Below, in pieces: positions 9,771 through 20,480 of a DNA stretch of 64,000 bases (positions are counted from its first letter, which is position 1; each line of letters begins with the position of its first letter). The notes under the pieces were generated by a model that did no database searches, was not told where the DNA came from, and saw only the letters and a list, made by a program, of their open reading frames with translations. Location: positions 1,116,001 to 1,180,000 of the forward strand of contig NZ_LT900021.1 in the NCBI RefSeq assembly GCF_900198835.1, read 5' to 3'. The stretch is from Thermococcus henrietii (GTDB lineage: Archaea > Methanobacteriota_B > Thermococci > Thermococcales > Thermococcaceae). The position numbers and the translations under genes were made by a program.

Positions 9771-10334
9771 ATGATAGCGGTCGTTTCAATTGGCCCCATC
9801 GAGCGGTCGCTCGTTGAGGGCGTCGTTGACTTCGTAAGGAATTACTACTCACGCTTCGGGATTAGTGTCGAGTTCACGGGCGTGATTCCGGCCGAGCCCT
9901 TCTCGGTTGCCTTCAACGCCAGGAGAAACCAGTACCTCGGGAGAATTTTCCTGCCGACGCTCTCCGCCCTTCGGGAGAAGCTTGGGGCAGTAGCTATTCT
10001 CGGCATCACGGAACTTGACCTCTACGAGGAGGGGCTGAACTTCATATTCGGCCTGGCAAACCCCTCCCTGAGGAGCGCCATCGTCTCGGTTCACAGGCTC
10101 AGAAACGAGTTCTACGGTCTTGAGCCCGACGACACGCTCCTTCTTGAGCGGACCGTCAAGGAGGCTATGCACGAGCTCGGCCACGTTTTCGGTTTGTCCC
10201 ACTGTCCGAACCCGAGGTGCGTTATGCACTTCTCGAATTCCCTCCTCGACACCGACGCCAAGGGGCCCCTCTACTGCCCGAGGTGCGAGGAGAAGCTTGA
10301 GGAAAACCTTAGGAGACTGGGGGTGTTGTCGTGA
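9771..10334 (+). CDS. amzA: Archaemetzincin (archaelysin family metalloprotease)
   Basis: Zinc-dependent metzincin protease. The motif HELGHVFGLSHCPNPRCVMH near residues 140-160 combines the metzincin HExxHxxGxxH zinc site with the archaemetzincin-specific CxxxxCxM and a later CPRC pair, which bind a second zinc. Length (187 aa) matches the family. I chose the ATG at 9771 behind a GGTGA site, because the upstream extension is not conserved-looking. The stop overlaps the CYTH gene start (GTGA). Physiological substrate unknown. Confidence 0.94.
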   Translation: MIAVVSIGPIERSLVEGVVDFVRNYYSRFGISVEFTGVIPAEPFSVAFNARRNQYLGRIFLPTLSALREKLGAVAILGITELDLYEEGLNFIFGLANPSLRSAIVSVHRLRNEFYGLEPDDTLLLERTVKEAMHELGHVFGLSHCPNPRCVMHFSNSLLDTDAKGPLYCPRCEEKLEENLRRLGVLS

Positions 10335-10867
10335 TTGAGGTTGAGGTCAAGGGCTACGCCGACGATAGGGTCTTTGAGCGCGTTAGGGAGAGCTTCCGGC
10401 TCATAAGGAAGGAGTACCATGAGGATACCTACTACCAGCACCCGTGCAGGGACTTTTCGAAGACGGACGAGGCCCTGAGGATTCGCGTGAGGCGCTTCAA
10501 CGGCCACTTCGAGGCCTTCTTGACCTACAAGGGGCCTAAGCTTGACTCTGTCTCGAAGACGAGGGAGGAGATAGAGGTTCCCATCGAGGACCCCGATGCC
10601 CACGCGAGGATTCTTGAGGCTCTCGGCTTCCGCGAGGTTCTGACCGTCGAGAAGGTTCGCGAGAAGTACTACGTCGAGAAGGGCATCACCCTGACCCTCG
10701 ACGAGGTTGAAGGCGTCGGGAAGTTCGTGGAGATTGAGGCTCTGACCGACGACAGGGAGAAGGTCCCCGAACTGGTTGAGAAGCTGAGGGGAATACTCAT
10801 GGAGCTCGGCGTTACCCGCTTCGAGAGGCGTTCCTACCTCGAGCTACTGCTCGGGAAGGGGGGCTGA
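10331..10867 (+). CDS. cyaB: CYTH domain protein (class IV adenylate cyclase / ThTPase-like)
   Basis: CYTH proteins form a beta-tunnel that binds triphosphate substrates with two divalent metals. The hallmark N-terminal EVEVKGY (ExExK) is present at residues 3-9, followed by conserved ALRIRVRR, FLTYKGPK, TREEIEVPIED and GKFVEIEALTDD strands. The protein is annotated by homology to class IV adenylate cyclases, but inorganic triphosphatase activity is equally possible. GTG start overlapping the amzA stop; directly followed by the alpha-solenoid gene. Confidence 0.88.
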   Translation: MIEVEVKGYADDRVFERVRESFRLIRKEYHEDTYYQHPCRDFSKTDEALRIRVRRFNGHFEAFLTYKGPKLDSVSKTREEIEVPIEDPDAHARILEALGFREVLTVEKVREKYYVEKGITLTLDEVEGVGKFVEIEALTDDREKVPELVEKLRGILMELGVTRFERRSYLELLLGKGG

Positions 10868-11716
10868 ATGGGAAAGCTGGACGAACTGTTCGGTGCAATC
10901 AAGGGGAAGCGGCCTGATACGGAAGTGCTCACCGAGATAGAGGACAGACTGCTCGTTGACGACGTTCCCGGGGCTATAGCTCTCCTAGAAGAGCTCGAGA
11001 AGGAGCAGAACGTCGTAATAGCGGTCAGGATGATTCTTCGAAAGATTCTCCGCATGAAGGAGTCCGAGGAAACGGAAGTTCGGCTCGTCCCACTTCTCAA
11101 GCAGCTCGTCCCCTACATCAACGGGGTGAAAAACGAGCGCTACCGTGCGCTTCTCCTCGGTGAGCTGGCGATGGGCTTCTACATCATCGGGGCCGAGCTC
11201 GAGGGGGACTTTGCTCTCAAGGCCTCGATAAACCTTGCCCTTAACCACCCGGACATACTGCGGGACATAATAATGGGTCTGATTGACGCGGGCCTCTTTC
11301 CAAAGGCAGGATACGCCATGAAGTTCGTCAAGGACAAGGAAAAGCTCGACGTTGTTCTCGTTCACCTTGCCGAGGTTCTCTACGAGAGGGGCGAGGCCGA
11401 GAAGGCTTTGGCGGTGATAGGTCACATAACGAGCAACTTCCATCGGGCCGTTGCGTTACTTCACCTGGCCCAGTTTGAGAAGGAGCGGGATAGGGAGAAG
11501 GCCCTTCAGTTCGTTGACTGGGCAATAAAGCTCGCCGAGAGGATAGAAGACCCCGACGCGAGGTTCGAGCTGATGCTCAAGCTCTACGACCTGAGGCACG
11601 AAATAGTGGGTGAGCCGCTCAGCCTCTCCGAGCTACTCGCGAGGGAAACTCCTGAGGAGACAGAGCAGGCGGAAGACCAAGGGCCCTCGACAGGAGGAGG
11701 GAGTGGGGGACCTTAA
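10868..11716 (+). CDS. TPR/alpha-solenoid-like hypothetical protein
   Basis: An all-helical 282-residue protein. Repeated helix pairs such as DVPGAIALLEELEKEQNVV, RGEAEKALAVIGHITSNFH and DREKALQFVDWAIKLAERI look like divergent TPR/HAT units, suggesting a protein-binding scaffold. No catalytic motif is visible. The last ~30 residues are Glu- then Gly/Ser-rich and are encoded opposite the 3' end of the convergent ABC ATPase gene: the two coding regions overlap by 98 bases. It follows the CYTH gene immediately (stop TGA then ATG), so it is in the same operon. The paralogue-like small protein at 37165-37638 has similar helix pairs. Confidence 0.7.
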   Translation: MGKLDELFGAIKGKRPDTEVLTEIEDRLLVDDVPGAIALLEELEKEQNVVIAVRMILRKILRMKESEETEVRLVPLLKQLVPYINGVKNERYRALLLGELAMGFYIIGAELEGDFALKASINLALNHPDILRDIIMGLIDAGLFPKAGYAMKFVKDKEKLDVVLVHLAEVLYERGEAEKALAVIGHITSNFHRAVALLHLAQFEKERDREKALQFVDWAIKLAERIEDPDARFELMLKLYDLRHEIVGEPLSLSELLARETPEETEQAEDQGPSTGGGSGGP

Positions 11717-12448
11717 CCCCTACCTCTATGAGCTCTTCAACCCGTTCTGCAACCTCTCGGGGGTTTCCCTGGAGGATTACTCTCCCACCGTTTAAAACCA
11801 CGAGTCTGTCAGCTTTTCTGAAGAGGAAGCGCGAATCGTGCTCGACCATAACGACCGTTGTTCCTGCCCTGTTGAGCTCCTCAACGACTCTCAAGACTTC
11901 CCGCTTCCCCTTCGGGTCGAGCTGGGACGTCGGCTCATCCAGAACAAGGTGGCTCGGCTTCATCGCTATTACGGACGCTATAGCTAACCTCTGCTTCTCC
12001 CCTCCACTGAGGTTAGGGGGAAACTCGTTTTCGAGGCCCTCGAGACCGACCACCTTAAGGGCCCACTCAACCCGCTCCGCTATCTCCTCCCGTGGAAGGC
12101 CGAGGTTTTCAAGGGCGAAGGCAACCTCATCCTCGACGGTCATGTTGAACAGCTGGCTCTCCGGGTTCTGAAGGACGAGACCAACGAGCGTTGAGAGCTT
12201 TGAAACCGGCGTTTCCGTCGTTTTGAAAGTTTCCCCAGTTTTCTGGTCCCTAACGATGACTTCCCCCGAGAACGCTCCCCTAATCGAGCTGGGTATTATC
12301 CCGTTCAGCGTTAGTGCGAGCGTTGACTTCCCGCTCCCGCTCGGGCCAAGGATTCCTACGAACTCGCCGTCCTCTATTTTTAGGCTCACATCCATTAGGG
12401 CCGGCCTTTTCGAGCGGGGGTATCTGAAGGTAACTTTCCTGACTTCAA

Positions 12449-12452
<4 letters not shown>
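11619..12452 (-). CDS. ECF/cobalt-type ABC transporter ATP-binding protein
   Basis: A 277-residue ATPase of the EcfA/CbiO class that powers vitamin or metal-ion uptake. All motifs are intact: Walker A GPSGSGKST, Q-loop LQNPESQLF (typical of ECF ATPases), signature LSGGEKQR, Walker B HLVLDEPTSQLD and H-loop VEHD. It starts at an ATG overlapping the trkH stop (ATGA), an unusual pairing. No EcfT permease, substrate-binding S component or second ATPase is adjacent, so it is an orphan here. The C-terminus overlaps the convergent solenoid gene by 98 bases, so the end may have been altered by rearrangement. Confidence 0.88.
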
Positions 12453-14905
<2,453 letters not shown>

Positions 14906-15030
14906 GATGCCCCCTATATTCCCAATTCTTTCAAAACCATCGCTCTCCTCGTGCTTCTACCGTTATACCGTATGAGAAAAGGGAGAAAAGGTTAATAACA
15001 TCCATCTCCAAAGTCCATTAGGTGTGGGTT

Positions 15031-15333
15031 ATGGCCATTAGCGTGAAGAACTCCGAGGGGGTTCGGCTCCTCATCGAGGAGGTTGCCAAGGCCGTTGGTG
15101 TTTCTCCCGGAGAGCTCTTAGAGTACTACGAGTGGAAGGCCACATTGGAGAAGCTCAAAAGGGCCACGACAAAAAAGATGACGAATGAAGAGGCAATAAC
15201 GTTTCTGCAATCTCAAATGGGGAAACGGAAAATCAGCGAAGAGAAAGCCGTTGAGCTTTACTACGAGGCCCGGGAGGAGATAAAGAGATGGGAGCAAATA
15301 GAGAGAAGACTAAAACAGTTAGGCCTCGAGTAG
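15031..15333 (+). CDS. Putative antitoxin of a PIN toxin pair
   Basis: A 100-residue, mostly helical, charged protein. The N-terminal part (SEGVRLLIEEVAKAVGVSPGELLEYYEW) could bind DNA; the rest is amphipathic helix (EEAITFLQSQMGKRKISEEK) fit to wrap a toxin. The start ATG at 15031 follows GGTGTGG; a GTG nine bases earlier is less likely. It overlaps the PIN toxin gene by 46 bases, the usual arrangement for type II antitoxin-toxin operons. A TATA-like GGTTAATAAC lies near 14991-15000. Antitoxin identity is inferred from the neighbour. Confidence 0.7.
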   Translation: MAISVKNSEGVRLLIEEVAKAVGVSPGELLEYYEWKATLEKLKRATTKKMTNEEAITFLQSQMGKRKISEEKAVELYYEAREEIKRWEQIERRLKQLGLE

Positions 15334-15803
15334 TGATAGACACTTCGGTTCTGTTCTCAGCCGTCATCTCAACTAAAGGTTATGCTTTTGAAGTCTTAGA
15401 GCTTTTGGCGCGGGGTGGCATAATCAATTGCGTTTCTTCCCAGACCTTGGACGAGTACTACCGCAAACTCACTTCAAGGAAAGCACTCAAGTACATTTCT
15501 CTTGAGGAGGCCATCGGGTACTTAACCCTCGTGGAGAGTTTATCTGAGATGGTAGTCATAAAGCACTCTTTCCAAAACTCGGAGGACGTTCTTGAGAAAG
15601 TTCGAGACCCGGAAGACATTCCTTTCCTCGATGTGGTTTATAACGCTGAAGCCGAGTTTTTGATAACGTACGATAGGAGGCACTTGGTAAAGATTCGAGA
15701 TGAAGATACGAAAAAGTTCAAGCTGAGGGGTCATGAGTTCTACATCTTGACGCCGGATGAGTTTATCCACACCTACCGCAGAAGAAAGTACCTAAAGTCC
15801 TAG
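15288..15803 (+). CDS. PIN domain toxin of a putative toxin-antitoxin pair
   Basis: PIN domains are Mg2+-dependent RNases. Acidic residues occur in the expected places: VVIDTSVLFSAV (first Asp), LDEYYRKLTSR (Glu), and DPEDIPFLDVVYNAEAEFL followed by ITYDRRHL (later Asp residues). This pattern corresponds to the COG1569-type PIN toxins. The ORF starts at ATG 15288 inside the antitoxin gene; a GTG at 15333 overlapping the antitoxin stop is an alternative that would trim 15 residues. Codon use and lower GC than neighbours suggest horizontal acquisition. Target RNA unknown. Confidence 0.82.
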   Translation: MGANREKTKTVRPRVVIDTSVLFSAVISTKGYAFEVLELLARGGIINCVSSQTLDEYYRKLTSRKALKYISLEEAIGYLTLVESLSEMVVIKHSFQNSEDVLEKVRDPEDIPFLDVVYNAEAEFLITYDRRHLVKIRDEDTKKFKLRGHEFYILTPDEFIHTYRRRKYLKS

Positions 15804-15898
15804 ACCTTTTGGTCATTGTGATGGGAACAAACTTTACATGTCCCTACGGAATTTGGAGAAGTGTGGGAAGGGAACCCCCACGGGCTCGGCAGTTTGTT

Positions 15899-15985
15899 TG
15901 GCGCCGGGGCAGGGATTTGAACCCTGGTGGGCGGACGCCCACGGGATCTCGAGTCCCGCGCCTTCCCAGGCTAGGCTACCCCGGC
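15899..15985 (-). tRNA. tRNA-Ser (anticodon CGA), CCA encoded
   Basis: The minus strand folds as a class II tRNA. The acceptor stem GCCGGGG pairs with CCCCGGC and is followed by discriminator G and an encoded CCA. The anticodon stem CGGGA/TCCCG holds loop CTCGAGA (anticodon CGA). A long variable arm TGGGCGTCCGCCCA and a T arm CAGGG-TTCAAAT-CCCTG follow. The long variable arm and discriminator G identify serine (codon UCG). A TATA box (TTTATAAAA on the minus strand, about 16009-16018) sits ~25-30 bases upstream. Confidence 0.96.
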
Positions 15986-16008
15986 GCGGTCTTTGGTTTG
16001 CCAACCGG

Positions 16009-16018
16009 TTTTATAAAT
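16009..16018 (-). promoter_or_regulatory. TATA box for tRNA-Ser
   Basis: The minus strand reads ATTTATAAAA, centred about 28 bases upstream of the tRNA 5' end, the standard archaeal distance. Confidence 0.6.
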
Positions 16019-16121
16019 CTTTCCGCGAAAACTTTATTAACCTAAGTTAACTAAAATGTCGCCGGTTGCAAAGGTTTAAATCCCAGGAGAACCAATATAT
16101 AAATTGCAGGAGGTGGCAGAA

Positions 16122-17297
16122 ATGGTCGGAATTCAGGTGCAGGAGGTAATGACCGACAGGTTCCAGAAGATAGACATCGACGCCCCCCTTTCTGATGCCA
16201 TAGGAATCTTCGAGAAGGAGGACCCCGACCTCATTCTGGTGTTCGATGGAAACCTGTACAAAGGCGTTCTGACCCAGGACTTGATTATTCGCTCCCACCT
16301 CAAGTGGGACCCCACGAAGGCCAAGGTTAGGGACGCTTACAAGCCTGCCCCGGTTATAAAGCCCGACGAGGATTTGAGCAAGGCCGCAAAGCTTATGATG
16401 GAGGTTGACCTCCGCTCCCTCCCGGTGGGGGAGAGCAAGGCTGAAATCATCGGTGTTATAAACGATATAGCCGTCCTTGATAGGGTTTCTGAGACCGAGT
16501 TTGGTAAAAGAAAGGTAGAAGAGTTCATGACCAAGGACGTTATAACCCTCAAGCCCGACGATACCGTCGCCAAGGCCCTTGCAACGATGCGCGACCACGC
16601 GATATCGAGGATTCCAATAGTTAATGAGGAGGGCAAGCTCGAAGGTCTCGTCACGCTCCACGACCTCATAGTGAGGTTCATTAAGCCCCGCTTCAGGGCC
16701 AAGGCAGGAGAACTGGCCGGCGAGAAGATACCGCCCTTCAGCATGCCCCTCCGCGACGTGATGATTAGGGGAGTCATAACGATTCTCCCGGACGCGAAGG
16801 TCAGGGAAGCGGTCGCCACGATGAAGGACAACGACATAGACGGCCTCGTCGTCGTCAACGAGAACAACAAAGTCGTTGGAATACTCACCGTCAAGGACCT
16901 GCTCCTGCCCATCTCGAAGATGACCGAGAAGGAGGCGAGGTTCTACCTCCAGCTCGGCGGTGACGCCTCGATACTCAGCGACTTCACGAGGGAAAGGATA
17001 ATCGAGGACATCAAGCGCTTCGTCGACGGCTACGAAGATTTACTCGGCCAGGAGGGCATAATATACCTCTACATCAGGCGCTTCCCCGAGAAGTTCAGGG
17101 GAGTTCACCTCTACCAGGCCAGGATGAGGGTCGTCACCGACAGGGGCGTCTTCGTTGCCACCGGCGAAACCTGGGGAGCGATACAGGCGGTTCACGACGC
17201 TTTGAGGGCCATCGAGAGACAGCTCCTTCAGAAGGCAGAATTGGAAAAGGACACGCGCTACGCCAAGAGGTTCCTCGAGAAGCTCGGCCTCAGCTGA
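16122..17297 (+). CDS. CBS-domain protein with C-terminal HPF/RaiA-like domain
   Basis: The 391-residue protein has four CBS motifs: residues ~6-62, ~70-125, ~133-190 and ~210-265, for example VEEFMTKDVITLKPDDTVAK and LRDVMIRGVITILPDAKV. These form two Bateman modules that normally bind adenine nucleotides. After ~residue 285 comes a beta-beta-beta-alpha segment (GIIYLYIRRFPE, YQARMRVVTDRGVFVATGE, WGAIQAVHDALRAIERQLLQ). It closely resembles the end of ribosome hibernation factor HPF/RaiA, where the helix ends in AIDxxxDKLERQL. I therefore infer a nucleotide-sensing ribosome-binding protein. The start ATG follows AGGAGGTGG. Eight bases of its 3' end overlap the DUF835 gene. Confidence 0.8.
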   Translation: MVGIQVQEVMTDRFQKIDIDAPLSDAIGIFEKEDPDLILVFDGNLYKGVLTQDLIIRSHLKWDPTKAKVRDAYKPAPVIKPDEDLSKAAKLMMEVDLRSLPVGESKAEIIGVINDIAVLDRVSETEFGKRKVEEFMTKDVITLKPDDTVAKALATMRDHAISRIPIVNEEGKLEGLVTLHDLIVRFIKPRFRAKAGELAGEKIPPFSMPLRDVMIRGVITILPDAKVREAVATMKDNDIDGLVVVNENNKVVGILTVKDLLLPISKMTEKEARFYLQLGGDASILSDFTRERIIEDIKRFVDGYEDLLGQEGIIYLYIRRFPEKFRGVHLYQARMRVVTDRGVFVATGETWGAIQAVHDALRAIERQLLQKAELEKDTRYAKRFLEKLGLS

Positions 17298-18405
17298 GCT
17301 CCTCGAACTCCCTCTCTATTATTCTCTTCTGACGCTCCTCAAGGGCCTCTGGATTTATAACTAGAACCAGTGTTCCTCCATCTGACACTACCCTGTCCTT
17401 AAGGTTCAGAAGGAACTTAACGGCGTTTTCAAAGCCGTTCTCAAGCATCAGGTACTCGAAGGCCTCGACGTATATTGTCTTGTACCCTTGGGCGAGTGCG
17501 CGCGCGATTAAATCAGTAAGGATTTCAATCTTCGTCGGACTTATTGCATAAATCTGGGGTTTCTCCTCCAGCTTGCCCTCCTTCGCGCGCGTGACCCAGA
17601 ACACGAGGGTCTCAGAGTTAAGGGAGCTTTTCAGGGTTCTCAAATCTTCCCTTGTTATAACAACGGTTCCCGGCATTGACCAAAGCTTGCCGAGCTTTCT
17701 AAAAGCCTCCCCTCTGGAGCGGAACAAAAAAACGCCTTTCTGAGGTGGATGTTTCCCTTCGGTTTTAACGGGGGTCACAGGATAGAACACGAACTTGACT
17801 GCACCGACTGCGGCCATCAGACGGAATATTCCGCCAAGAAAGAACCCTATAGGCGCAAACCAGTTTATGAAACGTGTGACCGGGTAGGTAAGGTTGAGGG
17901 TCCCCAAGAGAATTAATCCCCAGGGAAAGAGCGCCTCTGGCGTTCCCCGTGAGATGACGTATTTATCCAGGACCCACCCGAGGTAAACGAGCGACCCTCC
18001 GAGAACAAGAGAAGGAAGGATGGACCTTTCAGTGGGACTCTTAAAGACGTCGGTTGCGAGAAGAAAGAGCCAGATGTACGAGGCAACAGCTAGAATGGAG
18101 ATGTAAACCGTGTGCCTGAAATCGGTCTTCCCGTACTTCAGATGGAACGCCCCCCAGATTATCAGAATTCCAAAGAAGAAGTTTGGAATCTTGGCGGCTA
18201 TAACGTAAGCCTGGGGATTTATGTGGACACCCAAGGGGGCCAGAATGTAATCTTCGATTCCAATTGCGTCTATGAAGAACGCGGTGCTAATCAAAACCCA
18301 CCCCTTATCCCTAGTTTCGTGGGCTTTGTAAGCAACGGCAACGAAAAGTACCCACCTTGAAATAAAGTTGAGGTAGGGTATGAGGTTGCTTCTAGGGATG
18401 CTCAT
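17290..18405 (-). CDS. Polytopic membrane protein with C-terminal DUF835 domain
   Basis: The N-terminal ~215 residues hold about seven membrane segments (e.g. WVLFVAVAYKA, IPNFFFGILIIWGAFHL, ILPSLVLGGSLVYLGWVL). The C-terminal ~140 residues form a soluble alpha/beta DUF835 domain (GVFLFRSRGEAFRKLGKLW, PQIYAISPTKIEILTDL, KTIYVEAFEYLMLENGFE). DUF835 is a RecA-like-fold domain common in Thermococcales and thought to be a signalling module, but no activity is known. The start overlaps the glmU-like stop (ATGA), so it is the distal gene of that operon. Confidence 0.8.
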   Translation of the reverse strand: MSIPRSNLIPYLNFISRWVLFVAVAYKAHETRDKGWVLISTAFFIDAIGIEDYILAPLGVHINPQAYVIAAKIPNFFFGILIIWGAFHLKYGKTDFRHTVYISILAVASYIWLFLLATDVFKSPTERSILPSLVLGGSLVYLGWVLDKYVISRGTPEALFPWGLILLGTLNLTYPVTRFINWFAPIGFFLGGIFRLMAAVGAVKFVFYPVTPVKTEGKHPPQKGVFLFRSRGEAFRKLGKLWSMPGTVVITREDLRTLKSSLNSETLVFWVTRAKEGKLEEKPQIYAISPTKIEILTDLIARALAQGYKTIYVEAFEYLMLENGFENAVKFLLNLKDRVVSDGGTLVLVINPEALEERQKRIIEREFEELS

Positions 18406-19658
18406 TTCTCCATCACCAACTTCTCCTGCCTCACTACCACGAGGCTGTTTGGCGGGACGTTGCGGTCAACGATAACACCTGGCCCTATAAAAGCGTTGCT
18501 CCCAATCTTTCTGCCAGGATAGATGCTGACGTTGATACCAACCTTTACGTTGTGCCCGATTATTGCCCCGAGCTTGTGCCTGCCGCTGTCCTCGAGCTTC
18601 CCCTTGATTTCAACCTTGACGTTGCCCCTGTCGTGCCTCAGGTTTGCCGTTATCGTCCCCGCGCCGAGGTTCGTGTTCTCGCCGATTATCGAGTCGCCGA
18701 CGTAGTTGAGGTGCGGTGCGTTGCTGTTGTCCATTATGATGGAGTTCTTGACTTCAACCGCGTTGCCGATGTGGCAGTTGTCGCCTATGCTCGTGTGGGG
18801 CCTTATGAAGCAGTTCGGCCCTATCCGGGAGTCCCTGCCAATCTTCACCGGCCCGATTATGTAGGCCCCGCTTCTTACCACCGTCCCCTCGCCGATTTCA
18901 ACGGGGGGAACTACCACCGCCCCTTCCTCGACCGTTCCCCTAATCTCGTGCCTGAGCTTGTTCTTGAGCAGGTATTCGTTGAGCTCAAGTAAATTCCACG
19001 GCCTTCCAACGTCGTTCCAGTAGCCATCGTAGGGAACCGCCACAACCTTAAGCCCGGCGTCAATCATGAGGTTAATCGTGTCGGTTATCTCATACTCCCC
19101 GCGCTCGCTCAGGCCGGTCTTCTCTATGAAGTCAAAGACGCTCGAACGGAAGGTGTAGATGCCGAGGTTGGCGTAACCAGCTATTTTACCCGGCTTTTCT
19201 GCTATGCGCGTTACCCTTGAGCCTTCAACCTCGACCTTGCCGAAGTGGCTCAAATCCTTGAAGTGTTTCACAACAAGGGCGACGTCCGCTTTCTCCCTCC
19301 TGAAGGCCGAGACGAGCTCTCTAACCGCTTCCTCCTCGAAGTAGATGTCACCGTTTGCAACTATGAACTCATCCTCGACGCTCTCCCTGGCGCTCTCTAT
19401 GGCCTTTGCCGTTCCCTCCCCCGGCAGCTGTTCCACGTAGGTTATCGGCTTGCCCCCGAACTCGTCCCCGAGGGTCTTCTTTATCCACTCGCTCTTGTAT
19501 CTAACCACAATCACGAACTCGTCAACGAACGGGTACAGGTTCTCGAGGACGTACTCGATTATCGGCCGGTTGGCGACCTTGAGAACCACCTTTGGCCTGT
19601 CGTCCGTGAGAGGGCGGAGCCTTTCACCCTTTCCAGCCGCGAGGATTACACCCTTCAC
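18402..19658 (-). CDS. glmU: Bifunctional sugar-1-phosphate nucleotidylyltransferase/acetyltransferase (GlmU-like)
   Basis: Archaeal GlmU-type enzymes make UDP-GlcNAc (and related NDP-sugars). The N-terminal pyrophosphorylase domain opens with MKGVILAAGKGERLRPLTDD and continues with KVVLKVANRPIIEYVLEN and FIVANGDIYFEEE; the nucleotide Lys and metal Asp are in place. From ~residue 245 there is a left-handed beta helix of hexapeptide repeats (IGEGTVVRSGAYIIGPVKIG) with HLNYVGDSIIGENTNLGAGT, typical of the acetyltransferase domain. Length 418 aa is standard. ATGA overlaps link it to uppP upstream and the DUF835 gene downstream, so the operon couples activated sugars with lipid-carrier recycling. 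Confidence 0.93.
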   Translation of the reverse strand: MKGVILAAGKGERLRPLTDDRPKVVLKVANRPIIEYVLENLYPFVDEFVIVVRYKSEWIKKTLGDEFGGKPITYVEQLPGEGTAKAIESARESVEDEFIVANGDIYFEEEAVRELVSAFRREKADVALVVKHFKDLSHFGKVEVEGSRVTRIAEKPGKIAGYANLGIYTFRSSVFDFIEKTGLSERGEYEITDTINLMIDAGLKVVAVPYDGYWNDVGRPWNLLELNEYLLKNKLRHEIRGTVEEGAVVVPPVEIGEGTVVRSGAYIIGPVKIGRDSRIGPNCFIRPHTSIGDNCHIGNAVEVKNSIIMDNSNAPHLNYVGDSIIGENTNLGAGTITANLRHDRGNVKVEIKGKLEDSGRHKLGAIIGHNVKVGINVSIYPGRKIGSNAFIGPGVIVDRNVPPNSLVVVRQEKLVMEK

Positions 19659-20425
19659 ATTATCACCTCCAGAGTGTAAACGATTATCGCTATCAGCCCG
19701 AAGGCGAGGAGAAACTTTCTATCGTGAGACCCGGCGAGGCGCTCAAGCAGGGAGATGCCGAGCAGGGTAACGAAGAAGGCCGCGAGGAATGCGGAAAACG
19801 GAATCCACACCGGCCCGTCCGGTCTCCACGTCCCCATGAGGAAGAGCCTGAGGACGAAGTACGCCGGGGAAGCCATGAAGCCCCACTGAATGGCCTTTCT
19901 GGCGCTGTGACCCGGCAAAACGAGGCCGAGCGTGACGAGACCGGTCCTGCTGAGGGGACCTAAAAAGGACAGTCCCTGAAGGACCCCGCTCGAGAGGGAG
20001 TCGAGTATGCTCGGCTGTTCCGGCAGTCTCTCGTCTAGACCCCTGAGGAGCGCCAGCTTCGGCCACGAAAGGGCGACGGCGAGCAGGAAAATCCCGACGA
20101 TGAGGTTAATAACACCTGCCTCAAGCTGGGAAACCCTGCAGGCCAGCTTCGAGACCGAGAACCCGAGGAGCACGGTGAAGACGGCCACGAAGAAGAGGTA
20201 CTTGAGCTCGGCCTCGTAGATTCCGCGCATAGCCTGAAGTGAGAGGCGGGAGTAGGTTTCCCGGTACCTGAAGAAGACGGCGAAAGTCACCCCTAGGTAA
20301 GCGGGCACGAGGAAAGCCGAGTAACCAGGAATCAGGGACGACAGGCTCCCCTCCGGACTGAGGGGTAGCACCGAAGCAACCGCAACCAAGACCCCCGAGA
20401 GGAGAGCCTCCACGAGTCCAACCAT
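19655..20425 (-). CDS. uppP: UppP/BacA family polyprenyl-diphosphate phosphatase
   Basis: Integral membrane phosphatase that recycles the polyprenyl carrier of glycan assembly. The 256 residues show about eight membrane segments and two re-entrant signature regions: LPLSPEGSLSSLI (for LPxSSxGHL) and FLGPLSRTGLVTLGLVLPG (for PGxSRSG), with the catalytic Arg retained. The Glu that precedes LPxS in bacterial UppP is replaced here (SVLPLS), a point worth noting for activity. I start at ATG 20425; upstream codons would extend into the MBL promoter. It sits head-to-head with the MBL gene. Confidence 0.85.
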   Translation of the reverse strand: MVGLVEALLSGVLVAVASVLPLSPEGSLSSLIPGYSAFLVPAYLGVTFAVFFRYRETYSRLSLQAMRGIYEAELKYLFFVAVFTVLLGFSVSKLACRVSQLEAGVINLIVGIFLLAVALSWPKLALLRGLDERLPEQPSILDSLSSGVLQGLSFLGPLSRTGLVTLGLVLPGHSARKAIQWGFMASPAYFVLRLFLMGTWRPDGPVWIPFSAFLAAFFVTLLGISLLERLAGSHDRKFLLAFGLIAIIVYTLEVIM

Positions 20426-20480
20426 GGTCACCACACAGCAAGTTTTAAGCCACAAACATAAACTTTTCGCGGTGATGCAT

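Noticed and set aside
15804-16045. ORFs of 70-78 codons across the tRNA-Ser gene
   Set aside because: They read through the antisense of the tRNA and have no coding support.
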